Shown here one piece after another: positions 12,526-41,602 of a DNA stretch of 64,000 nucleotides; the first letter of the stretch is position 1, and each line of letters begins with the position of its first letter. The stretch is from Ascaris suum. Lineage: Eukaryota; Nematoda; Chromadorea; Rhabditida; Ascarididae. Location of the stretch: positions 2,496,826 to 2,560,825 of the forward strand of contig CM024187.1 of the NCBI GenBank assembly GCA_013433145.1. The letters are read 5' to 3'. The translations under genes and the position numbers were made by a program. Under the pieces are notes generated by a model, which made no database searches, had not been told where the DNA came from, and saw only the letters and a program-made list of their open reading frames with translations.

Positions 12526-13526
12526 CTGCAGGAAGAGACAGCTGCCAGACTGATGCGCTACGCAATTGCTCACTAAGAAGAACAGTGATTCGAGGGAAGC
12601 AACACTTGAGGCAGATGCATACTTCCTCAAAAACGCTCCTTAGCGTAAGAATTCATGTGTTTTCATATAAATTTACTTCAACAGGAATAGCCTGAAGTCT
12701 GACTTTCTCCACGTCAAATGAGAAAGAAACTGTTAAATCGCATAATCGATCATTGAAATCTACAGCTACGCAATGTTGCAGACAAAGGCGGAAGAGTCAA
12801 TGAGGTGTACTCCGCTCTTCAAGGACGAAAAAGCAGAATTTTCATCCATTTCATCGACTAAAAACGCAAGCGGAATATGCGGAAATTCTAAGCACTTTAT
12901 GTAACATTAGTTGTAAATACATTTATGAACATTGTAAATACATTTGTAGATTTTTTTTTGTTGTTGTTGTTGAATATTCACTTGATGCACTTATTAAAAC
13001 GTTCTAATCCATTTCCAGTTTTCATTCACAAAGTTTCTTTCTGAAGATATGACCACTCGAAAAACTTCCTTTCTTCCATAGGCAAAATCATTCTATAGGC
13101 TTATCGTTTCGCAGGATGTTTATACGTTCTTTTCCATAATTAATAATTGTATATCGAAATTATTTTTACTTCCCTCAAATAAAGTCACCAACAACAATAT
13201 GCGTATATAACAGCGATGATTGAGATAAAAATTTACTATTCTATAAATTCGACCAATTATTTCACTAATATTAAAAACATTCACTTTTATTTGTTATAAT
13301 CGTCGATCGTATGTAACAATATTGTACGAAAAAAAATTTCACGATGTAAATACGACGAGAAATAATATAATATAGGAGAGAGACGCAGACAAAGAGAGAA
13401 CTATGTCAACGAGGAGTATAGAAAAGTCACATGTGCACTGTTTTCCGTGGTAGTTCTCTTTGTACATGTGCCGCAGCAACACCTGTAGTATTCAATTGCG
13501 AGGTGAATCGTTACATGTGTTGCTGT

Positions 13527-13672
13527 GTTTATGTGCGCGCATTTGGGTGTGGTAAATTTGCTACGTTTATGTGCGCGCATTTGGGTGTGGTAAATTTGCT
13601 ATGTTTATGTGCGCGCATTTGGTTGTAGTAAATTTGCTATGTTTATGTGCGCGCATTTGGTTGTAGTGAATA
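13527..13672. repeat. 38-bp tandem repeat, about four copies
   Basis: Units of 38 bp start at 13527, 13565, 13603 and 13641 with core ATGTGCGCGCATTTGG. The first two copies share GGTGTGGTAAATTTG; the third has GTTGTAGTAAATTTG. The last copy is truncated and degenerate. The repeat lies in intergenic DNA downstream of the sphingosine kinase stop. Confidence 0.85.
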
Positions 13673-14308
13673 TAATTGGACGTTAATTTCGCTATGAGCG
13701 CAGCCACATTCCTCAAGATCGCTATACACTTTTTCCTTTTGAAACTTCAAAATGTATGGCTCTAATGCGTTGCTAATATTTTATCTTTTATGGAGAAGAA
13801 TACAGTGGTAAAAGAAACAATTGTAAGGGAATTGTACCGAAAAGTTTTAGCTTGTTTACTGTTTTTTTTTTTAGAGAAATGAATAATATAAACAAAGACA
13901 ATTTATGGAAATTATAAGGAAGAGGAATTAAAATATCGATGTTTGGAAACGTTCACAACTAGAATAACAAATAACTCATCAACATTTACTCAATGACACG
14001 ATCAACGCTACAAATATATAACCTTCCTTCCGGAAATCATTTGTGATGTGGTTAGCAAATTATCAACTAGATAGACGTTAGGATGAAGGCACAAGAAAGC
14101 AACGGCGGGGCGTATATGTTAGAAGTATCTAACTTTCGCATACTGCCTTAAGTGCCTCCACGAAATGAAAAAACTTCTTAGAAAGATGAATGCCAAATTT
14201 TTTTTCCTTGAAGTGAATTCGAAGTTTGTTGCATAGAATGCGTTCGATGGTCGTGATGAATATCATGTCCGATTACTTAAGACAGTCGATTGCATTCCAC
14301 AATACAAA

Positions 14309-26894
<12,586 letters not shown>

Positions 26895-26907
26895 TTCCTG
26901 AAAAGTC
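26895..26907 (-). promoter_or_regulatory. Candidate SL trans-splice acceptor of the sphingosine kinase gene
   Basis: Minus-strand CTGACTTTTCAG ends at 26898, followed by GAA and the ATG at 26894. A perfect nematode acceptor with no in-frame upstream exon and three bases of leader before the start codon fits SL addition. An upstream cis-spliced exon is the alternative. Confidence 0.5.
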
Positions 26908-33359
<6,452 letters not shown>

Positions 33360-33587
33360 TTAAAATCCGTTTCCGATTTCCGCAGTTTTGAAAGCCTCAA
33401 AATGAACGACTGATTTGCGGTTTGTCAAGGTGGTGACATTCTCAATATGAATTCGGCGAAGTACTTTTTTTTCCTCTAGCCGTACACAAATGGCGCGCAT
33501 TTTGTTAGATAAAACATCAGCAGTTAGTTTTATGTTATTTCTTTGAAGGAACCCCAAGGGAGTTTTCGTTCGCTGACATGTGCCCAT
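33360..33587 (-). other. Orphan reading frame, possible terminal exon
   Basis: From ATG at 33587 to a TAA, 75 residues, charged and balanced (KMRAICVRLEEKKVLRRIHI). It is open for further codons upstream of the ATG behind an AAG acceptor-like site. The composition looks protein-like and vaguely leucine-repeat-like, but I recognise no family and found no partner exon with matching phase. Confidence 0.2.
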
Positions 33588-33865
33588 CCTCGGTGACGTG
33601 AACCTCCATTCCTTCAGGCAAACTCATTCAAACGGTGTGAAAATGACGATTCATTTCCTGTACTTCTCAGATCCTCTCAGTTCATTAAATTATGGTTCGA
33701 TAACATTCAATGATGCATACAACTAGAAAGGAACTTTTTGGGTCTGTCAACGAGCGCTGGAACGGTCAGGGTCAGCATGCAAAATCAACGAACCAAAGCA
33801 AAACGGATTCTGCTGAACGGCGTCCCCTAGTTATGAAATGGTGCTTCGAAAAGAACTGTGAAATT

Positions 33866-34206
33866 GTCTCGCCTTCTCTTTCAAAGCACAGTATTTCGTC
33901 ATAATTGAAGAATTGTTAGCAAAAATGTTCTGTTACAATGTTCTTTCAAAGTCGAAAATGCTCTTTCAAAGCCCAAAAATGTTCTATTACACATCGACAC
34001 AGATACGCCACCTAATAAAAGCTTATATTTTATATTTCCGCACTCATCAGTTGAGTACGTGCTAAAATATTACTTCCTACGACCCCTCATCACGCAGTGT
34101 TCAGAAGTGTCCTACTAGTGGTGGTTCACGGTGCCGAAGTGCTGCTTCGAAGAGGATGGATGGTGCGAGGGTCTCGCATTCTCTTTCAAAGGGCATTATT
34201 TCATCA
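33866..34206. repeat. Diverged direct repeat pair
   Basis: The 36 bases at 33866-33901 and 34171-34206 differ at about five positions and share the core TCTCTTTCAAAG. Further CTTTCAAAG words lie at about 33950-33970 and 34210. This suggests a small decayed repeat family. Confidence 0.45.
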
Positions 34207-34459
34207 CATGCCTTTCAAATGGCCCACAGCCAAACGATATGTGTTTACTTTAGTCTGGGACAGTTTTGGCATTACTGGATTGCAACCATCTCCAAAAGCA
34301 ATGTGAATTACCAAATGAACCCTTGTAAATTGCCTTATACGGTCCCTGAATTCGTTGTCTATCAATCGAGCTCTCTCTGCGGTCGACTTGTCTAACAATG
34401 GAAGCAGGGGCTAACACGGTTTCGTTCCATTCTATAGAGGGACCGTCCGCTGAGCAATT

Positions 34460-35050
34460 GTATTGACGGCCCCCAGAAAATGGCGGCAACGCACGTGCAC
34501 ACAGCTCCGACGGGTATTGGTTGTCCTTCTTTTTTTTGGGCGTCTATCTCCGCTCGTCATCTTTCGTTTTCATTTTCTCTCGTCCCTTTATTCCGTGCAC
34601 CCCTGGTCCCTCTTTGATTTCTGTGTCTCTTTATCAAATGTTGCGATGGCACGTTGCACCCTGTTCGATGCACTCTGCAAATGGCGATGTCTGTTCGTAT
34701 GTGTCTCTCTTTTCATTCTTTACGAATGACTTTACGGAGCGAGTTTCAACGACGCGTTCGAGGGTCACGTCACAGCTGCTATCTGCCATCGGTGCGGGTA
34801 CATTTCCGAGACAGAGAGAGCAAAAGTGAGAAAGAGAGAGAGAGAGAGAATGAAAGAGTGACAGGAAGAATGCTAAATTTGTTTGCTGTGTTCTCGTTGA
34901 CGTTCGTGCACTATTGGATGGTGCCGCTCTCAGATGGGTACAAAACTTTGTGTTGCTATGCGTTTGGCATATTATCACGCTCATCAACCGTCTAGCAAGC
35001 CAAAAGCAAATGTGTGGAGCAGATTAGCGTCTCTGTGTGCGAGCAATTCC
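34460..35050. promoter_or_regulatory. GC-richer patch with YY1-like ATGGCGGC and a GA tract
   Basis: Locally higher GC than the surroundings. It holds AAAATGGCGGCAACG at about 34478, a CACGTG E-box just after it, and a GA-repeat at 34810-34851. The ATG opens a short frame (MAATHVHTAPT) that reaches a GGTATT donor-like site. It could be a distal promoter or first exon for the rightward corepressor gene 7 kb downstream, but phase does not fit the known exon 1. Confidence 0.25.
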
Positions 35051-36853
35051 TGTCCCATATAGGGTTACTCCCTTCAGATGGATTCTGAAGCAATTTTTCT
35101 TCCCCATTCGGCCACACCCTTTCTATGATACCAAAAATACTCACTTAAGAAATACATCCATTACTTGCACATTTTGTGGTCTTAGAATTTTTCTTCTTTT
35201 TCTGCGCGAAGATGTCATCATTCCACTCGTTGAATTACAGCATAGAAATATTTTTTGGCATAGAAATCATCTTACAAGTAAATTTCTTGAAATTTTCGCA
35301 AATCGTTTTTAAGCTGACAGATCTTTTTCTAATCGGACAGTTTAATTTTTTTTTTTTTTTTGCAACATCTATATTGCAACTACTTGTCTCACGTCGTGAA
35401 GAATACTTTAGCAGGTCATCTTTTTGTGGTGTTTTTTCCAGCAAATAACAATTCGCAGACAGGTATTACGCTAAAGATTTGCTTTATATGCGCATATTCA
35501 CTCAGTTCTTTTAGTGTTGTGATCAGCAACGTTCAGAGTTCAAGCTATCATCGTCTTCTGAATGAAACGCAAATTTCAATTCACACAATCATTGAATTAA
35601 AGCATCCATGTATGTTTAAGCTTTTGATTAATCTCGGCTGTATTATTTCTGTGTAGTGAAGGTAAAATAAGTTCACGATATGATGAGAAATTTGCGATGC
35701 TGTACGCTATCTCAGCTTCGTCGATTCACTTCTTTTCGGTCGTTTCAAGGTTACATAAAACAACTCGGGATATTACCCTCTACAAAATCATTTCACTACA
35801 ATGAGACTGTAGAAAATCATATGCTCATACCTAACGAAATCGCTCGTTTAGTGTAATGCGGAGATCGAAGTTGCGGAGATCACATTTATATGACGTCTCC
35901 TCCTACTCTTGTTCTTTGCAAACGCATGATTTTGGTAGAACTCCATATTAATGTGGGTTTCCTCGTTCTTTTTTTTTTGTTTTTTAATGTGTGAAATTAT
36001 CACCAGCAAATAGGTTGCCTCTAAGAAAATCAAATCATCATTATCGCAAAACCACTATCACCTAAACGTGATTCAATTTGGTGTTTATGTAGGAGAAATT
36101 TGATGAAATATATGTGCACAAGTTTCAGCCCATACGAATATGAAATTTTCCATCATTGCATCACGTCAATCGTGTGTATATACATATATTTTTTTAAATA
36201 TACTTAAAGAATTTCTCATTGAGAATAATTTCCATTTTGTGAAGGAAGAAAACAGTACTATAAACAGTTATCAATTTTATTGAGTTCATAATGATATCTT
36301 TGCATAGAAAAAAAAAACTTCAGCTGCTATTACCCATGCGAAATTTCTTCTGTCATTTTTGAGCGGAAATTAATATTTTTAAACGATGGCTGTAAGAGTG
36401 GTTCTAATATCTTTTCACTTTTTGAGACAATATAAAGGGATTATTATGGGCAGAAAAATTAACACCGCCATCGGATATTATTTCTAGCGGCGTCTTTATG
36501 AGCCTATAAAATTCTCTTATCCTTATGAATTTTTTTTTTTTTAGCAATTGTAATCGTATAATCGTAATTTAAAAGAAAAAAACTTCCTTTATTTTAGGGG
36601 ACAATACAAATTGTAATTCTATGTGTCGAATAAGTTTTTATAGAAAGCTTTATAGCATAGTACGTTCCTCTATATCTGCATTAAAATCTCTTTGAAACAA
36701 TTGCCAACTGATAAATACTTAGAAAAAGAGAAACGAAAGAAGAGGATAAAAAATAACGTTCACGGGAAGAATGCTGCCCTAAATAAATGATGCATGATTT
36801 TATGTTGCAATATTTCCCCGTCACTGTGTTGCTTCAAGCATTGCTCCATTAAT
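35051..36853. other. Intergenic AT-rich DNA
   Basis: No supported coding or RNA feature. Homopolymer T tracts occur near 35347-35360 and 36530. Confidence 0.45.
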
Positions 36854-37045
36854 TTAAAAAGAGATCTGACAACTTATAGTGGCCTCTAGAATTTCAAATG
36901 TTGATTTAATTCCCTCTTCCGGTCTATTCCTAGCTGCAAGTAACACGAAAAGCACTGAATGCATCTCTAGAGGAGCGGACGAGAAGAGAGTGAAGAGATG
37001 CCTCATGTCTTCAACTTCTGAGGAACTTTTGAACGGATGGCGCAT
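36854..37045 (-). other. Orphan reading frame (63 residues)
   Basis: ATG at 37045 directly follows an in-frame TAA and runs to TAA, encoding a protein-like sequence (SSSEVEDMRHLFTLFSS). It has no recognised domain and no intron signals that join it to neighbours. It may be an orphan small ORF or a gene relic. Confidence 0.2.
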
Positions 37046-38045
37046 AAATTAACGAGAAGTTTGGCTAAGATACGTTTCTGTTTGTGTTCGTTATATTGCA
37101 AATTCTCCAACATGTTTTTTTTTTCTTCTTTTGTGATGCCCATTCAAGGCAATAGTTCCTCTCAGATCACCCCATCATAGATTTCGTAGACAACTGGCGC
37201 CGAGGTTTTTCCCCATTTAATTTCCCGCTGAAGCAAACAATAAAGATAACATTCTCTTCTGACTGTTCGCTTAACATTTCATTTAAAGATGCCGCCGAAT
37301 TCTATGTTATCGACACTTATTAGCCTTCAAACGTGCCGCTAAATGACGTCACTTTTACAGTCATCTTTCGTTTTTTATTCTTACGAAAAAAACTACCACA
37401 TAAAAATTGCATTTTGCACATAATCTGATTTCCAAACGATAAACACCTCAAATTTTCTGGAAAAACGTCATTCAGCAACAGGTAAACTCGCAATACTCGC
37501 ATCGCAGCAATTCAACACTTCTTTCAATGTTACGTGGAGATCATAGCGTGTTGTGGAATCTTCTCAATTGAAATAAACTGATGGTGCAGCAATATCAAAA
37601 CTTTTTTTGTGTCGACATCAGTAACAGCTTATTATTACTGGGATGACGTCGCATTTTTACATTCAATGAGACTAAAACTTGTTCCTATTCAAAAAGTTGG
37701 CAGTACATTGCTAATTTTCCACGATTAAATAGGGCTGGCCCTAACACAAAGACTATCACAGCAGCTAAGTGCGAATTGAAAACTTTATTGGAAACCATTG
37801 CGATGCCGAATTTACAGCAATACTAGAAATTAAGGGTCACATTCAACTGAGCCCATTTATTATCGAAGCTGCCGAGTCGAGTCTGCAAAAACAAATTTCC
37901 GAACGACTAATAAGATTGCAATTTTCGATGCAAAAACCTATCACATTTTTGCTCTAGTTCCGTTCATACCCTCTACGCGTTAATTCGTTCTCATTCAGTG
38001 CGGTCACTGCTAAGGGTAACCCCGATTTTTAAAGAAAAACACACA

Positions 38046-38477
38046 TTAGAACTTTCGGTAGCAAGTTATATGCCTCAAATGAAGTCTTTGAATATGTGAA
38101 CCATATAACACGGCGCGGAAGACATCCATTGAAGGTGTCCTGCATGATTCAAAAAAAGTGTTAACACGAAGCTCAAGCTTTTCAATGAAAACCGTTTTGA
38201 AGGATTTTAATGTCCCAACATTGTTATAAGACCCAGAAGGGAACTTCATGCAACGCTGGTCAGGCTTTTGATATGCTCTAAGGCGCTTTCTATGCATAAA
38301 CAAGAAAGTACTTGACGTGTCGCAAATAAGGGTGAAATAGCCGTGTTCATTAAGGAAGGGATCAGAGCAGAAATGCGCTTCTTCTAAGACAGGCCAAAGC
38401 TCATCATCCCACATTTCTGCCCGCTTTTCCGCACTGTCCGAAAATTGGATATTAGTAATATCCCAACACAACTTCAT
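38046..38477 (-). CDS. Hypothetical single-frame ORF, 143 residues
   Basis: ATG at 38477 to TAA. The translation is rich in Asp, Glu, Arg and aromatic residues (EKRAEMWDDELWPVLEEAHF; IEKLELRVNTFF; HIQRLHLRHIT), unlike the Phe/Ile/Lys-heavy chance frames of this AT-rich DNA. The C-terminal half has a leucine-repeat-like rhythm that recalls nematode F-box-associated proteins, but that is only an impression. An in-frame stop lies a few codons upstream, so it is either a complete small gene, a terminal exon with a non-obvious acceptor, or a decayed copy. Its length alone is not decisive for 64 kb of sequence. Confidence 0.35.
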   Translation of the reverse strand: MKLCWDITNIQFSDSAEKRAEMWDDELWPVLEEAHFCSDPFLNEHGYFTLICDTSSTFLFMHRKRLRAYQKPDQRCMKFPSGSYNNVGTLKSFKTVFIEKLELRVNTFFESCRTPSMDVFRAVLYGSHIQRLHLRHITCYRKF

Positions 38478-38979
38478 GAGACCCACCCTTTTGTTTCACA
38501 TCTAAAGAAATTCGTATCACCCGTCAACAGATCACCAAAACTCTACTCAGATCCCCACGCACTACTGTAGAAGTCTGCGTGCCAGAGTTGTTCCACATTT
38601 GTTGCAGTTTACTTCAGCAGAAACTGACTGCATGTTCACCATTAGATTCAGCCTTTACGACACTTCGAAAAAGTTGTGTAACTCTTGTTGAAAAGGTTGA
38701 AAAGGTAACTTTGAGTTGAAAAGGTGACTCGATGTGAGTTGAAAAAAAGAGGAATGAGAGAAAAAGTAAAGTGCCTGGCTCAGGTTAATGCCGCAACAAT
38801 AAGCATCAGCAGAAGTAACATCCACGGCGGTTTATGCCACCTCACCGTCGGGAAGTGGGAAACTTATTCCTGCACTTCGAGGTGATCACCAAACGATTTC
38901 GGCTAACAGCGTACATCAACAACTTCAAAAACTTTGATCTGCTCTTCGACAGATGGCACACAACAGTTGATAATGGTCA

Positions 38980-39174
38980 TAACTTCGGTCTGGGAACTTT
39001 GCGCTGAGTGCTCGGAATGTTAATTTTCTGAATGATTGCATGAATTTCCATAAAGCATGACAACGATTTTAGCAGAACTGAGAATTCTGATATGTCAATC
39101 CTGCTAGGGGAAATTAAAACTTCAAATGCATCATCTTTAAGGCATTGTTCGGCGCATTTGCGAATGATGAGCAT
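38980..39174 (-). other. Orphan reading frame (65 residues)
   Basis: ATG at 39174, 0.5 kb upstream of the 143-residue ORF and on the same strand. It encodes IIRKCAEQCLKDDAFEVLIS and then a Leu/Ile-rich segment. Codon content is protein-like. No splice phase that links it to the downstream ORF could be settled. Confidence 0.2.
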
Positions 39175-40129
39175 AACTGTTTAACGAGTGCGAGAATAGC
39201 TTGTATAGCCTATATTTCTACTCCTTCATAGGACGATTCGCTTTCTTCTGCAGCTTTTTTTTTTTAAAAGCGATTTAGCAGTGGCGAAGAATGAATAACC
39301 TGCAGGTTCGCTTTGCTGAATATTTGTTTATACACGTTAATGTGTGCTATTACTCTCTTCAGCAAGATACCTTTAGCGCATTGCAACCTGTCGTAACGCA
39401 ATTAAAGACAGTACGGTGAAAAAATCAACGGCATTGCGGATACTGTAACAGTTGGCCATAATTTAAATGTTTACTATCTCAACGACCGCTTCAACGAAAT
39501 AACAAGTTACTAACGCCAGATCGAAAAGACTTGCCTAGTACACATCTAAGACGTTTGGACTTCAATAGGCTTCTTTGTAATGTTATGCGTGGGAAATCAC
39601 GACATGGCCAGACATTCTGCTGGCACTCATCGGCGAGTGGCTAAAAAAACATGCCGCACGTCGAGTTATTTTTGAACGAGTTACTTCAAACTACGGTATT
39701 TGCGTGCGCTTGCGCTTAACTCAATTCGTTGCTATGGCAGCTATGCGAAGTGCAACGGTCTTTTCGCTCTGAGAAATACACAGGCGAGTGAGTTAAAATT
39801 CAATTGTGAACTCGACTCTGAAATTTCTAATAGCTAAATATCAAGAAAATTTCCGACTAGGATCTCTCGCACGAAATTCTTCACAGCCTTCACCACAACC
39901 AACCCGATGAATATGAGAGGGCCAGTCAGTGAACAGGCTCTAAAAACGGTTGCACACCACGCCTAGTTTTTGGCTATTAAGAAAGCCACAAACTACATCT
40001 TTGCAAAGATGCTGCCAAATGCTACAGAGGAGTTTCGCTTTTATGCGAGCATAAGCGACATTTGGGCTCGACAGGCTTCCGGTTGTAACTTGTTGCCACA
40101 TCGACACCTCGTAATACTGGCAGTGCAGC
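39175..40129. other. Intergenic DNA
   Basis: No supported gene. Composition rises in GC toward the promoter-like patch on its right. Confidence 0.4.
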
Positions 40130-40760
40130 AACATGACCAGAAACTACGGCATGGAGAGAGGAGGGTAGCAACAGCGCGCACCTGTCAGATAGCACGCTGC
40201 CCCCCACTTCCGTAGAATTTTGTCTTCGGATGGTAGAGACTATTCAACAGCATCGACCCGAGAGAAGGAAGAGCAACGCATCTTGAACTCGAAGTATGAG
40301 CAGCAGTGGAGAGAAGACCGCCGCACCACCTGACCCACACGCAGCGAAATGTGGCCCAGAGTGCCGCAAGACCCGCCCATAGGAATAGTACAATACGCTG
40401 CAACGCATCGCTTCGTGGCGTGTTCTAGCATCGTGCAGCGCAAAACGTTGTGCGCCATCTAAACGGATGACGTTGCGCTGTGGGCGGGGCAGTGTTGTTC
40501 TGATTGGCGCTTATTGTATGAAACGCGACAGAGAGAGCAGAGAAAAAGAGTATCGATGAGGGAGTGCGTGCAACTTCAGGGGAGGGAGACGTGCTGAGAG
40601 TGCCTCCACGAGAACGGGCGGCCCTTAATCGAGCGACGGAGAAAATAACGCGCAGCGCTGTGCCAAACTCGCTTTGCCTGACTGTGCAAGCGCGTATGTT
40701 GATGCGTTGTGGTGGCGCACCCCCATATCTCAGCGTGAAGCTGCTTTTTTCCCCCCTCTT
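40130..40760 (+). promoter_or_regulatory. GC-rich promoter-like island upstream of din-1/SPEN
   Basis: About 600 bases with GC and CpG density far above the surroundings. Within 60 bases it carries a TGACG half CRE (about 40468), a GC box GGGCGGGGC (40482-40490) and an inverted CCAAT box ATTGG (40503-40507). It lies 0.9-1.4 kb before the first recognised coding exon of the + strand corepressor gene. Open frames on both strands here are long because stops are rare in GC-rich DNA. The regulatory role is inferred from composition and motif spacing. Confidence 0.45.
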
Positions 40761-41340
40761 CCACATAAAATTCCTCGTTTTTATGGCATGTGACCCCGCC
40801 TGAAAAACAGGTCTATTTTCTGGTAACGGGCATTTCATATGAGTTGCCAAAATAGCTCATCTTTCGCATATTGTTAGAGGAACGTACTTCAATACTGCTT
40901 AAAAGTTGTTGTATCTGGGTACCTAAGTTGTCTTCGAGAAGGAAGAATTTACCCAAAAGCTTTATCATTGCTACTGAATCCAATTGCAAGGTCATCCGGG
41001 TCATCCGGTAACTGTGGTAAATTTTCTTGGTTAGCGGGGAAATTAACCTCAAGTGTTTGTTTAATATGAAAGTACGCTTGAGGCTTTATCGGACAATATT
41101 TGCGGTGCTTTGCGGAATAGAACTAATCTTTCCCACATGAAAATGCTAAATAACTTCAGGGCTCATTTTTTCTGTTGTTGGTTTTCGGGACGACTCTAAC
41201 AATGCCACGATTATTAGTGATCTAGTTGATGTAAACGTTGTTTGTGCTGTTAATAAAATATTTCAGTGAATGAAGTGTCTATACGAGGCGATGCCGTTCG
41301 TTTTCACTAGGGGGCAGCCGTTTGTTGTAATTTCATGAAG

Positions 41341-41352
41341 GTTATTTTCAGG
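41341..41352 (+). other. Strong acceptor-like site before the first din-1 coding exon
   Basis: GTTATTTTCAG ends at 41352, 250 bases upstream of the ATG at 41603. The following sequence has stops in the coding frame. It could be the start of a 5' UTR exon or a spliced-leader site. A second weaker acceptor (GCTAGTATCAG) ends at 41584. Confidence 0.35.
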
Positions 41353-41602
41353 TTGCGACCGAGTAAATTCGTTGTGTGTATATTTGAAGCCATATGAGTG
41401 TATGGCATACATATTCGGCGAACAGATTTTGATGACTTGATGGCTGCGAGCCCATTGCATCAGCAGCTGTTGTTTGAGGAGTAAGCTGTGCGTGGCTGTA
41501 TAGCGAAGAGCCGTGTATATTGGCCGCTTTAAGTTCAAAACTGACTTGCCAGGTGGAGTGAATTTCACCGTTGGCTAGTATCAGTTGCCGTTCCCTCATG
41601 GA

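Noticed and set aside
40425..40850. 141-residue minus-strand frame in the GC-rich island
   Set aside because: Stop codons are rare in GC-rich DNA; the translation is low in structure and overlaps a promoter-like region.
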